This document shows positions 1-14,077 of a DNA stretch of 60,000 nt, piece after piece. Location of the stretch: positions 2,721,977 through 2,781,976 of the forward strand of contig CAUJGJ010000242.1 in the NCBI GenBank assembly GCA_963170055.1, written 5' to 3'. The notes below the pieces were generated by a model. That model saw only the letters and a list, made by a program, of their open reading frames with translations, was not told the origin of the DNA and searched no databases. The position numbers and the translations under genes are program-made. The stretch's first letter is position 1. Each line of letters starts with the position of its first letter. The stretch is from Halisarca cf. caerulea. Taxonomy: Eukaryota; Porifera; Demospongiae; Chondrillida; Halisarcidae.

Positions 1-322
1 GGGTATTTGCGTAATACACCAATACAACAATGGTTCATACCATATATATACACACTAACTGAGAACCAGTCTTCACAGCCAAATCACCATGCATCCAATA
101 ATTGTCTTCTTTCGTGGCAAAAATTTCAAGTTATATGCCAATTACATTTAAAAGTAAAACAAAGTACTAGAAGGCAGTTCTAATATGCCGGACATTTTTT
201 GGAAGCTGTAAGGACACACAAAAGTGAAGAGGGAGAGTAATAACCTGTGATCCCGTGATCTGGTGGATCTGCCTAATAATATGTGATTTGTGCCAAGTAT
301 AAGATTTCGTAACCATCAGTGT

Positions 323-628
<306 letters not shown>

Positions 629-741
629 GAAATATAGAGATATAATATTGGACACTTTCTATAAATTTGTATTGCATATATATATATATCACATTGTATG
701 TGTAAAGAACAGCTTAACAATGAATAGTATTTTTATCAAAT

Positions 742-932
742 TACCGTATAAAACCTGTCTTAAAGACCACTCACATTAAAAATCACCTGTCTATAGAGAC
801 CACGGTAGAGCAGGCTCATTGTTCACTTCAGCTTTACTATATACACCACCTCCATACAAGGACCACCTGTCTACGGAGACCAACTTTACTTGGTCTTTGA
901 GAGCATGGTGGTTATAGACAGGTTTTACAGTA
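742..932. mobile_element. MITE with ends TACYGTAWAAACCTGTC
   Basis: 191 bp with inverted ends around GACAGGTTTTACAGTA and internal GACCACCTGTCTA motifs. A half copy lies at 17593-17645, and related motifs occur near 57740. Confidence 0.65.
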
Positions 933-1527
933 AATTTAATATATCTGTCGGCTGTGCAATATTGTATAACAATGTTGCTATATCAATTGTATAACAATAT
1001 TGCTATATATATCAATTTGACAAGATTACAACATGCTGTTACAGTGTTATTATTATACAGAATAACTATGTTAGATATTCACATGTGTAAAACACTCAGG
1101 CATGCTACACAGTGACTCAGATACTTGTATAGTGTGCTTACATGCATCCCCATGCAGCTATGCATGCACAGGACGGTAAGCTGTGTATTCAATTACAAGA
1201 CAAGCTATATAGGTGGGGTGGCCTGACTGAACTGCATGAGAAGGCTTCAATTAAGGGATTTGTAACTTCATAAACATGTTTACATCTGAGAGAAGCCAAA
1301 GGCATCTTAGGAGCATGCATGCAAAACCACCTTGGTTCCCTAGGCCTCTTAAATCTATAATAGCTTATTACTTTTGAGCAATTAGTACACTTAAGGAATG
1401 CATGTGTGTGCAATTGTATGTGTATAATACGTGTACATGTGTGGGCATAGACATACACTGCATGATAGATGCACATATGCACATGCACATGCACACATGC
1501 ACACATGCACAACCACATGCAAGTATG

Positions 1528-1645
<118 letters not shown>

Positions 1646-1933
1646 CGTACACACACATGTTACCATTAATTCATCGACAATGCATTATCATTCCTGCATT
1701 AATTTTATGCACGGTAGGATAGAAATGATGTCATCAATATAATATGGAGAAAGTGACGACTGTGTTTTGCAAAAAAATGAACTTGTAGATAACTTTGTTA
1801 TAATAGCTTTTTAGCATGAAATAGCTACTATATATATATATTGCTAAGTTTCATAGTGATACTGCTCCAGAACCAGCTGCAGTGAGTTTACAGTTTGTAA
1901 ACATTGCTGAGCACCTATTTTGTTAAGTATTCC

Positions 1934-1939
1934 TTTAAT
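1934..1939 (-). terminator. Candidate poly(A) signal of SFC-A (ATTAAA)
   Basis: ATTAAA on the minus strand, 60 nt after the stop. It is a common variant signal, but the base composition makes chance likely. Confidence 0.25.
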
Positions 1940-1998
1940 GATTGAAGGTCCTATTTAAGACTAAATTTTAATCAATGTACTCCAGTCATCTGCAATAG

Positions 1999-2213
1999 CT
2001 AGTCATTATCCACAAGGGAGATGGAAATTTCCTTTGTTGTAAAGACCACTTTGCTGGCAGGACCCAAAGAGTGAAGGGTAAGGTTGAAGTATTCAGGAGC
2101 ACCACTTTCTGCTATGCTGTCATCATTGATTCTCACTGCAACAGTTGTCTTCTCCACCACTTTATTTGTGTTGATAAAGATCAGGTTTTGCTGTTGGAGA
2201 ACATAGTCCCAGA
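1999..2213 (-). CDS. SFC-A last exon: Calx-beta domain, second part, and stop
   Basis: 215 nt. Has [29 protein letters not shown] and ISISLVDND, then TAG at 2001-1999. The stop falls directly after the end motif of the Calx-beta fold, as in all four paralogues. Confidence 0.88.
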
Positions 2214-4322
2214 CTGTAATGTGAGAAGAATGATATACAACACAATTATTTGGAAAGTTTAAACTTCTAAAGTGTACACTATGTTGTTAAATACAGTCAC
2301 TTTCAACCAGAATTATTGCTCGACATGGAGACCAATAATATTTACTATAATAGCCAATAAAGTGTATTTCAGGAGCATAATAATATTCATTTTGGTATAT
2401 TTGCATAATGGGGAGTCTTTGTTCACTTATTGCAATAATTATGGAGATTTCCATGGTCAATGATCACCCTAATATACCATTTACAATACAGTATACATGA
2501 CATACATTCAATTTTAAGCATTCAATCCAATGAATATACTTCTGTGTTTGAGGAAGTTTTGCATTTGTAGGTAGAAAGTACATAACATAAAATTAATATA
2601 TATATATAGATTATAGTATAGATTATATTGTTGGTATGTATGACACACAAAGCTGAACATACACTTAGATGCAGTTCCAGGTTCATCAGCTACTCTGATA
2701 GTCACGGGTGACAACATTCGTCCATATCTGTACACCTCCACATGCACTGTTGTATCTGCTTCTGACACTTTCAGAGAGTCAGTTTGGAATGTAACAAAGA
2801 TAGTGGTTTTGTCTGAAGTACTGCAGCTGCAATCTTCACAGAAATGGGAAATGAAGTTCATTTTAGTGGAATGGCGGAAATTTCATTAAACTTTAAAAAA
2901 GTTCATATTAACTATGACTGAGAAGCAATCTATGCTAGTGCAAGGGAAATAGCATTTATCAGTAGTGACATAAATTGTATTGCTGTAAGGACGTACTCCA
3001 GCTGTGGTTACTATGGCAACACGAAAGCTGTGCACTAGTCCCACTTGTAGTCCGTTCACATCAACAAATTCAGTTTCCCAAACAACATTGCTGGAGTTGT
3101 ATAATTTGTCCATATACAACTCATACATTCCAGTTTCCTTTCTATACTGTATTGAATATCCAATGACACAAAGTTTCTGTGGCATTTTGGGACGTGTCCA
3201 AGCTATCGGAACCATACGAGGTTTTAGCATACATGAAGAGACATTACTAGGCACAGGAACTACGGAAAAAGTAAGCAATTTCCAACAAAAACAGAAAGGA
3301 CAAATGTGTATAGACCATAAAAATAATATAATGTAGTCTAGTCTAACTAGCCAGCCCATCTCCGCAAGCGCCCTACAGGCGAGAAGGGGCGGAGACGGTC
3401 TAGCTCACATAGAGATTAGTTCACACCTCGAAACTCCATGTCGATTGTTCGTCGGATAAAGAAGTGCTAGAGTGGATTTCCATTCAATTTTACAGCGTGC
3501 TTCAGTTAATATTAAAAATAGCGGAATTGTTCTGTCGGAGGACCAGTCTGCTGCTGCTGTCACAGTGGATTCAGAGGAATGGTCAGAACGTCCGAAGTGG
3601 GTTGAATTAGGCTGAAAAGAGTGTCCTTAGGATCGTTCAGGAATACTGTACGTTTTTCAGTATCTATACTTTGAAAGTGTTACCAAAGGGTTCCTTTTAA
3701 ACACGGCAGAAATGTTTGCACCATTCCAGTGACTTTACCATGGATAAAGACCAACATGAATTCCTTTGTAGCATGCAACTTGTACGTAGGCTGAAAATCC
3801 ATTCTTGCACTTCAACTGTACGAGCAATTGATGCTTCGCAAGCGACAATCTAGCTGGCATCGTTGTTCGAGTATCTATGGCCAGAGAGCAGCAGAGAGCA
3901 CAACAGGCGCCTTGGTCTTGCGTAGTCAGAATTTTGAAAAATCGGACTAAGCTAGCCCCAGTTTAAGGTGTGAACTAATCTCCATGTGAGCTAGACCGTC
4001 TCCGCCCCTTCTCGCCTGTAGGGCGCTTGCGGAGACGGGCTAGCTAGTTAGACTAAATGTAGTCATAAATACACATGCATGCATGTTTGCACTCACAAGC
4101 ACACACAAACACACACACACACACACACATGTGCACCTTCCTCCACCTAGTGAAGAGACATCACTATGTGGAGGAACTACGGGCAAAGTAAGCAATTTCC
4201 ACCATGCAATATGCACTTGTTAACCCACATGAATTCATGCTTGTACACACATGCACATGCAAACACACACACTCACACAACCACACACATACACACACAC
4301 ACGCACACGCACACACACACAC

Positions 4323-4375
<53 letters not shown>

Positions 4376-4398
4376 AACACACATGCACACACACACAC

Positions 4399-4483
<85 letters not shown>

Positions 4484-7125
4484 CACATAAGTTACACCAA
4501 TTTCTGTAATCAGAAAAACATACGAATCATTTTAGTACCTTGCAACATTGAAGTTCTCTTCCATTCACTCCTTTGACTTTCTCCCAATAATGACACAGCC
4601 ACTACTGATATTCGATAGACAGTTCCTATTTCAAGATTGTCCAGTCTGACTCTATTCAGTTTTACAGTGACGTTAGATACTTGACTGCTGTTTATTGCAG
4701 AGTACATTACAATGTATTTCTCAATGGGGAAGTCACTATGAGGAGGAGTCCACTGAACATCTAGGATTTGCTTCCCATTTTGGACAGTCTGAATGATGCT
4801 GACAGCTACAATCTTTTCTGGAACTGTAGAATTCATATGCAAAGGTATAACAATCAAACATAATCGAAACAGGCACATTCATTGGGCAGCTACCAATGTC
4901 ATCACATTATTAGAGCCCTTGGGCAAAGCATACAAAGTACATATACAGAATAGAAATATACCAAAGACTAGGTAGTTTAGTTAGTAAAGTTACTAATAGC
5001 TGCCATTGTAGGTTCTTGTGCTATGTGTGTCACTAAAGGGTCCAGCTCCAATGGCTTCAGGCTCTAACACAAACTTCATATGTTTTTCCTAAGCTAACAC
5101 TGTTAATGTGTTCTGAGTTCACCCAGGAGGATCAACCTGATTAACTTGTTCTATTAATTCGCTATTACATGTATTTCACATAGCTGGCTCCATTGAGTAC
5201 GGATAAGCAAGGGTCAAATGTACTGGATTTACGGTTGATTTCTCCTCTATATATTATTATTAGGACACAACTGGGACCATAGAAAGTATTCTGCGTGGTT
5301 TGACGTGTCCTTATGTTAGGAAAGATTAAATGTGTACTATCATGTCAACGTACGAAATACATCAAAAAGTTGCAGGGCAATAATGTCAAGTTAAAAGGTG
5401 CACAGGTACACTTCGCAATAGAGCTGTTCTTTATTATTTAGAGGCTGCACTATAGCTGTATTCGTTTACGTTCTAGCAAGCAAGTGTACCAGCTGTCTAA
5501 TTTCTCACCATCATGTGTTCTTACATAGTCCCTGGTGTACGCTCCTGTCCCTATAGTAGAAACTGCGGCCACTCTGATTTCGTATGTCGTACCTCTAAGT
5601 AGACCAGTGATATCCACACTGGTTGTTGCATTGGATAAAGACAGCACTTTGTATGGTAAGCTGCTGTTCTTGATCTTATATTCAACCATGTATCCTTTGA
5701 GAGGTGCAACAGGTGGTCCATAAACGTAGTATGGACTGTAACTGTATGGTCGTCTCCATGAAACACGAACACTACCAGATTGATGAATTACTTTAGTTAA
5801 CAAACTTGTTACTGGGCCAGCATCTGTAGGTGTACAACCAAAAGAAGTACAAAGGTGAGAATAATTTCAGTATTGGTTAAACCATATTTTTAGCATATTC
5901 TCACGTTCATATGTTGTTATTTTCTGTCTAAAGCTGTAACTTCCTACCCCTATTCTATTCTTAGCCGCGATCCAAACGGAGTATCTCGTTCCAGGAGTGA
6001 GGGGAAAGAGTATGATCATTGGTTCTGTGATTCCAGTGATGCAGTCACTAGTAGATGGTGGCTCAGCCTTAGTTCCACTGGTTGTATTATAGCATACATT
6101 GTAAGTGATACCACGGCCATCAACTGGAGTCCAGGAAGCTTCCACTGATGCTGAAGAGTTGTGGCCCCCACGAGTCAATGTAACATTCATAACTTGCGAA
6201 GGCAATCCCAAGTCACCTGTTCAATTTAAATATGTTAAGTGTGTTTAAGGTGTATTGTCATTATCCAGCGCTTCTTATAATAACTCTTTATTTAATGCAT
6301 CTAAACAGATCCTACTTATATGAACAGTCAAGATTCCTTCTATAGCACTAGTTTGTCAACAAAAGCACACACGTACACATACACAAGTCTTATTACTGAG
6401 AGCATACAAGATAAATACGTTACTTACGGCATACAACACTGGCATCCAATAAATGTGGACAATAGTAAAGGCCCCCGAATCCCACACGAATGCAGTCGTC
6501 AAAGCTCTTCTCATCTCCGTGACAACCAACTTTCCCAAACCAGACAGGCCCACTTCCTTGTCCAAAATGCGCCCATGAGGGTGCAGAGACCGCACCGGGG
6601 AAGCCTAGTTGCCTGCAAATTACTGCAGCATCCTTTGTATCCCAACTGTAGCCACAAATTGTACCCCAGACCCCTCCATGGTATACTTCAACACGACCTT
6701 CATTGCTATGCTGTCCTCCTCTGAGACGAATTTTTTCTGCAATTTGTGGAAAAAGTAAGTTGACAGTCAGATTAGTACTAGACTAGCAGATTCACCATTA
6801 GTAGTTTAACCATTATAAGTGAATCACTGTGCTGTTTGAAATTCCCAATGACATTTACTACTTGTTATACAGTGATATGCTGATAAGGTGTCTATTTCTG
6901 GCATCCTGTATATGCTTCATGGTACAGGCTGATGGCTAATTTATAATCGGTATAAATTGAATTTTGTTTGGCCTCTTGCCCTGAGCTGTCAGAATCATTA
7001 GATTTCAAATGCTGGAAAGCATACAGTCATAAGGAAGTGGAAATCCACACTCTAAAAATAATGTGTTATAGAAAAAATACACAATACTGGTCCTCATTTC
7101 CTCATAAGCTTAAATTGCACACAAA

Positions 7126-7191
<66 letters not shown>

Positions 7192-10100
7192 ATTTGCATA
7201 CTCACTTTGGCATACCACACCAACATCCTTCTTGTGGGTACATCCGTGTGAGCCCCAACCATCATGAGTGCAACTTCTGATGTTTCTCTCGTTCCCTTTG
7301 CACTTCACTTCATTAAGCCACACCGTACCATTGCCTTCACCAAATCCAGCACAGCATCTCGCTGACATAACTCCAGGATAGCCCAACTCTCTGCACACAA
7401 CATTAGCATCAGTCAAATTCCAATGGTTATTACAGATTGTGCCCCATCTTCCATCATGAAACACTTCTACACGACCTTCGTGTGGACCACTTCCATTGAC
7501 CAGGCGAGTGAAGGCTACACAAGGTAAGTTTGTTACATACTTATAGCAGCAAAAATTGCAATAATAATAAGTACATTATTTTAACTATGTGTTACTGTAA
7601 CACTACTTGGTATTTCTTTGTGGGTCAGGACTCTTTAATCCAGCCTTTGATAATCCGGACCCCTTGTTATCCTCAAGTAGAAATGCATACCCAATGTGTA
7701 TAATACATTGTAAGATGATTTGTTAATCCCGTATCCTTTAGAGCAATGGATGTTGCAAGATTAAAGAACCATGGCTGTATATCCTACAGTGTAGCAGTGC
7801 AAGCAGTTTGGCAACAATTCCTCAGCTACATATTATATAGAAACTTATTTTGGGTCACTTACAACAACACACAACTCCCAAGTCATCGTTGTGAGATGGT
7901 CCATGGGTATTCCATCCTCCATGACGACAGTCGCTAATTCGTGTTTCATTTCCTTGGCATTTAACACTCCTCAACCACACTGGTCCACTTCCTGGTCCAA
8001 AATAGGCATCCTTGTGTATGGATACAGCTCCTGCAAAGCCCAACTGTCTACAGACAACTTGTGCAATGTTGATATGTGAATGGTCATCAGCTCTTACAGT
8101 TCCCCAAGTTTCATTATAAAAGACTTCAACACGTCCTTCATATGCACTGCTTCCATTGGTCAGACGTATGTCTCCTGAAAGGAAATCATAAGAGAAGTAA
8201 TTATATAGCTGCAACGGAAAGCACTATTTCATATGCTTTATTTGAAGTTTGGTCTCTTTGAAACTACAGCCTATTATTACCACAGGATTGTTCAACTTGC
8301 AAAAAATATGATTTAAATTTATAACATACGTGGCTGCAATGCATTTCAGTCTAATAATAAACTTAATAACAGAAACAATAGATACAAAGGTAAATAATCA
8401 TTATGATTGTCTTTGCAGTCGTACATGTGTAAAATATTTACTCACCTAGACACACTACACCGGCATCTTCACCATGACCACAATTATGCGTTCCCCAGTT
8501 ATTAGAAGGGCAACTGTTGAGAGTAAGCTCATTTCCACGACAACTAACATCATCCAACCAAATAGGACCACTGCCACGACCAAAATATGCATTACCATGA
8601 GCTGCAACAGCTTCCTGAAATCCCAGTTCTCTACAAACGACATCAGCATCAGTTCTCTCCCAGTTATCATCACAGACTGTACCCCACTGCCCATCGTGGT
8701 AAATTTCCACTCGTCCTTCATAGATGTTACGTCCGTCTACAATTCTGACATGAGCTATGACAATACAAGCATATAAGTTTGCTAATATATAGCAGATCAA
8801 ATCCTCACACGACATTTCACTAGTGTGCTATAAGGCCTGATAGCACACTGGTGAAAGATCGCGTGAGAATTTGATTTGCTATTAGCAACCTTTTTTCTGT
8901 AACCATTGCCGTCCTTTGTAACCAGGACTATAAGAAGTCTTGTTGAGCTGCCACACACATGTGGCTGAAGTGTTTTAGTTCTTTTGAATTTAACGGCCAA
9001 GTGGCAACGGACCTCCAAGTTTTGAACTTAGAAACAGCCACTACAGGGTTTATCCAGGTATGGCAATTCCAAATTTTGTCATTCTTATTCAACTTGTTAT
9101 CTATAGGCAAAATACCCAAGGACCGATATCTTGGTCATTTGAATACTACACCATACAGTTACGTGATAATTTACCCTCTGCAATACACATAAATAACACA
9201 CTAATCACCATGCATCTATACTTTAAGACATCTGTGCATACATACTGCACCGTACCGCAAGCCCTTACGTTGGCAAACTACTCCAGAGTCGTCTGAATGA
9301 CTACAGTTATGAACTGATCCCCAACCTCCATGAGGGCAACTGCTGAGACTATTTTCACTGCCTCTGCACCTCACATTTTCCAGCCATATTGTACCTTCTC
9401 CCTGCCCAAAATGTGCTTGGCCATGTACTGCAATGGCTCTATAAAACCCAAGCTCTCCACAGACTACATTGGCAACATTCAGGTCCCACCCATCATCACA
9501 CACTGTGCCCCATGTTCCATTGTAGTACACTTCAACACGTCCTTCACTAGTAGTGTTACTCCCAACAAGACGGATCCTTCCTGTATATTGGAAAGTGGTA
9601 TAACATTTGTATTAAATGCTCAATATAGATGTGGTTGTATACTCCAATCAATTTACAACTATTTCTAGACTGCAACATTGCATGTATATGTACTTACGTT
9701 GACAAACAGCACCAGCACTTTGTCCAAGTCCACAATCATGGTTACCCCATCCCTGGTGATCACAATAACCAAGCCTGGTGTTTGAACTGGAGCATTTCAC
9801 ATTATCCAGCCAAATTTTGCTCGGTCCATCACCAGAATTTATACAGCAGTGGGCTGTCATGGCTCCTGGAAATCCCAGCTGTTTGCAAACAACTTCAGCA
9901 TCAACTGTGTCCCATGCATTATCACAAACCATACCCCACACACCCTTGTGGAAAATTTCAACAAGCCCTTCATGTGGTCCTCTTCCTCCAGTAAGACGAA
10001 CTTCAACTAAAACCACATCCACAGACAAATATTATAATATTATAAACACAGGACATGAAATATTATTCATACATTATCATACTATTATTTTCATGATGGA

Positions 10101-13100
10101 TTGTAAAATTGCGATACGATCTGTAGCGCTGTACAGCTATTACCTTCACAGACCACTCCAGCATCTTCTGAATGAGAACAGCTCCCAAGGGACCCCCAAC
10201 TTCTATGAGAACAGCTGCTGAGGCTAGTCTCAGCTCCTCTACATTTCACATCATCCAACCAAATAGTGCCATTTCCTTGACCAAAGAAGGCTCCACCATG
10301 GGTAGTAGTTGCTCCGGGAAATCCTAGTTCTCTACAGACAACACGAGCATCTTCTATGTCCCATCCGTCATCACAGACTGTGCCCCACACACCATTATAG
10401 TAGACTTCAACACGTCCTTCATGTGGACCACTTCCATTGACTAACCTCAAAGGGGCTACATAAGTATGCACATCAAATATAAGACACCTATCCTTTATAA
10501 GACCCTATATACGCATATATTAAAACACTGAATTTGGAATTTTCTTACGTTGGCATACTACTCCTGCATCATCTTCATGGGTACAACTGGACCACTTTCC
10601 AACTTTGACTGAGCAGCTAAGCAAATTATTCTCATGTCCAGTGCAGCGGTTTTGAAGCCACCAGATTGGGCCAGTTCCATGTCCAAAAGCAGCGTTTTCA
10701 TGGACAGCAGAAGCCCCAGGGAAGCCCAGCTCTCTGCACACAACATGAGCTTCATTAATGTCCAACTCATAATCACAAACTGTACCCCAAGTGCTGTTGT
10801 AGTACAGTTCAACACGTCCTTCACCAGGGCTGGATCCACCAGTAAGACGGACAGTAGCTATCAATAGATAGTGGAACACAATCATACACAGCTAAAATTG
10901 ACATATTATGCACTGTTGCTAAATATACTGATAACAATCTGCGTATGCAATTTCATTTTTACTGTACTGCAATAAATCTGACACTTAACTAATGACCACT
11001 CAAGGGACTTAGCATCTATGGTCCCTTTAGATAGGTGGTATTTATGGTGAATTGTAATTAGATATGTACCTTTACAGACTACTCCAGCATCTTTTCCATG
11101 TGTGCAGTTTCTGATGGATCCCAAACCTCCATGAAGGCAGCTGCTGATGCTGCCCTCACTACCTGTGCACTGTACATTATCCAGCCAAATTGTGCCGTTT
11201 CCTGAACCAAATGAGGCAGATCCCCGGGCTTCAATAGCTCCTTGAAAACCAAGTTCTCTACAGACAACCTCTGCATCATTTCTGTCCCATCCATTATCAC
11301 AGATTGTGCCCCAAATTCCATTGTAGTAAATTTCAACTCGTCCTTCTTTTGAATTTTTTCCATTAATGAGGCGTACTTTAGCTGCAAATTTAATAGTACA
11401 TTAAATTAAGTTTAAGTGATCTGCATTGCAATCAGCATGCCTTAAAATGTAAGTCCTATAAGATAGAAGCCTGCTTAATATAAAATTAGATTCCAAAAAT
11501 TTATAGAAACTATTGAAGGACACCTCAAAAATTCCAGTTACCTCTTTTAACAGGAGATCATCACTCGGCCCCATACCACATATTCACATACTGTATGATT
11601 AAAGTCCTGTATGATTGGAATATTACATATATATATATTATTATATTCTTAAGGAGATTGAAATAAATATGCATGCATGTATTATATAAGTATTAATATA
11701 GCTGTGATGCAATAAACATTAACACTATAATTATTACATATGTAATATATATTTAATATCATTTATATATTATAATAAATTATTATCTGAAGAATAATTT
11801 ATAATAATTTGGCATGTTATTGCACAGTACATATAGGTATATACTCACGTTCGCAAGCCACAGTGTTATCCGAAATGCAGAATGATGGTTCACCCCAACC
11901 ATCAATGGGGCAATCAATGACCCTTCTTTCTCTTCCATTGCAGTTAATATCCTCGAGAGAGCCACGTTCAGAATTGAAAAAGCCGAGTATAGAATCATAC
12001 ACGTACAATGATCGTGGATATCCAAGTTCTCTGCAAACTACTTCATCAGTGCGCCAAAAAAAGCAAACCCGACCCCAAATGTTATTATGATACACTTCAA
12101 CCCGCCCATGGTGAGGAACATTGCCATTTGCAAGACGAATACCAGCTGCAGAAAAAATATTAATAGCATTCACAATATATTATAGTACTACCTAGTAGAT
12201 TGGGAGAAGTTATATGTATTGATTTTATGTTTTTATTAATTCCATATCCATATCAGTCTTTGTGTCAGACATCTGAGGGACTGCCCCTCCCTTGTGTAAG
12301 AACATGTTATGACATTGTGTTTTCACTGCATGGTTGAAATTCCCATTTGCAGAGAGCTATGAACTGCTTGCATTCATGACTGCATGGTTATAGTATTACT
12401 ATTAATAGAATTATGTGTATCAAGTGTAAGTTTATATCATTTGATATTGTACCAGTTGATCATAAATCAAACATACCTTCACAGACCACTCCAGCATCTT
12501 TTCCATGATGGCAACTCGGATATGATGCCCGATTTGTATGAGGGCACTGTTTGAGGCTTTCTTCGTGTCCCCTACACCTGACGTTAGTCAACCAGATGGT
12601 GCCATTTCCTTGACCGAAATATGCTCTTGAGCGAATGTCATTGGCACCAGGGAAGCCCATTTCTCGGCACACAACTTCAGTATCATTCCTATCCCACAGA
12701 TCATCGCAAACTGTACCCCATCTCCCTCCATAGAATACTTCAACACGTCCTTCATTTGAACTGCTTCCATTGACCAATTGGATGTGTCCTGAGTAACAAG
12801 GCTCTCATGTAGTAAACTGTTATTTATATTATAAGCCACACATTACTCCTGCTAGGTAATACTATTATAGTATTATAATAGACTATGCATAAGATCACAT
12901 TAAAATGCACATACAAGTATGAATCTCTACAGCATTGCATCTACATTGTCAGGCCAGATTATTAGTAATTAAACTTCAGAGGAGTAGAATTAACTGCTTT
13001 AGATTAATAGTAGATTATCTATAATAGATAATATTATATTAACCTCAACATAATGACTTACGTTCACAAATCACTCCAACATCTTCTCCATGCCCGCAAA

Positions 13101-13475
13101 TAGACTTTCCCCATCCTTGATGATCACACCATCTCAGACTCTCCTCACTGCCTCGGTAGCTGCAGGCCACTTCAGACAGCCAGATAACCCCACTTCCTTG
13201 ACCAAAGAATGCATTATCTACTGCCTTTAGAGCTCCAGGAAATCCTAGTTCTTTGCATACCACAGCCGCATCAAATATTGACCAATCCCAGCGATCTTCA
13301 CATACTGTGCCCCAAGTGCTGTTGAAAAACACTTCAACCCGACCCTCACGCTGACTTGTGCCATTAATGAGGCGGATTGAAGCTACAGAATAGGCAAATC
13401 AAAACTGCTACAAAATTCTCTTGTAAGATTTACTAAAGCGGTTATGTCATATCCATACACCATGCATACATGCAA

Positions 13476-13567
<92 letters not shown>

Positions 13568-13659
13568 GCATGCACACATGCATGCATACATACACACACA
13601 TGCACACGCATGCACACATGCACACACACACACAAATACACACACACACACACACACTC

Positions 13660-13697
<38 letters not shown>

Positions 13698-13753
13698 TCA
13701 CGCATGCACACATGCATGCATGCATATACACTCACACACACGCACGCACACAT

Positions 13754-13828
<75 letters not shown>

Positions 13829-14001
13829 CACACACACAAACACAAACACACACATGTATACACACACACACACACACACACACAACACACACACATACAT
13901 ACACACACACAACACACACACACACACACACATACACACTCACACACGCACACATACATGTATCAACACAAGCACATACACACACACACACACACATACA
14001 C

Positions 14002-14077
<76 letters not shown>

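Noticed and set aside
6320..6724. Plus-strand open frame of 134 codons
   Set aside because: It is the antisense of SFC-A exon 16 (SRCR 14) plus flank. The minus-strand frame shows the SRCR motifs. The same holds for 9629-10221, 11809-12090, 25824-26192 and 55036-55341.
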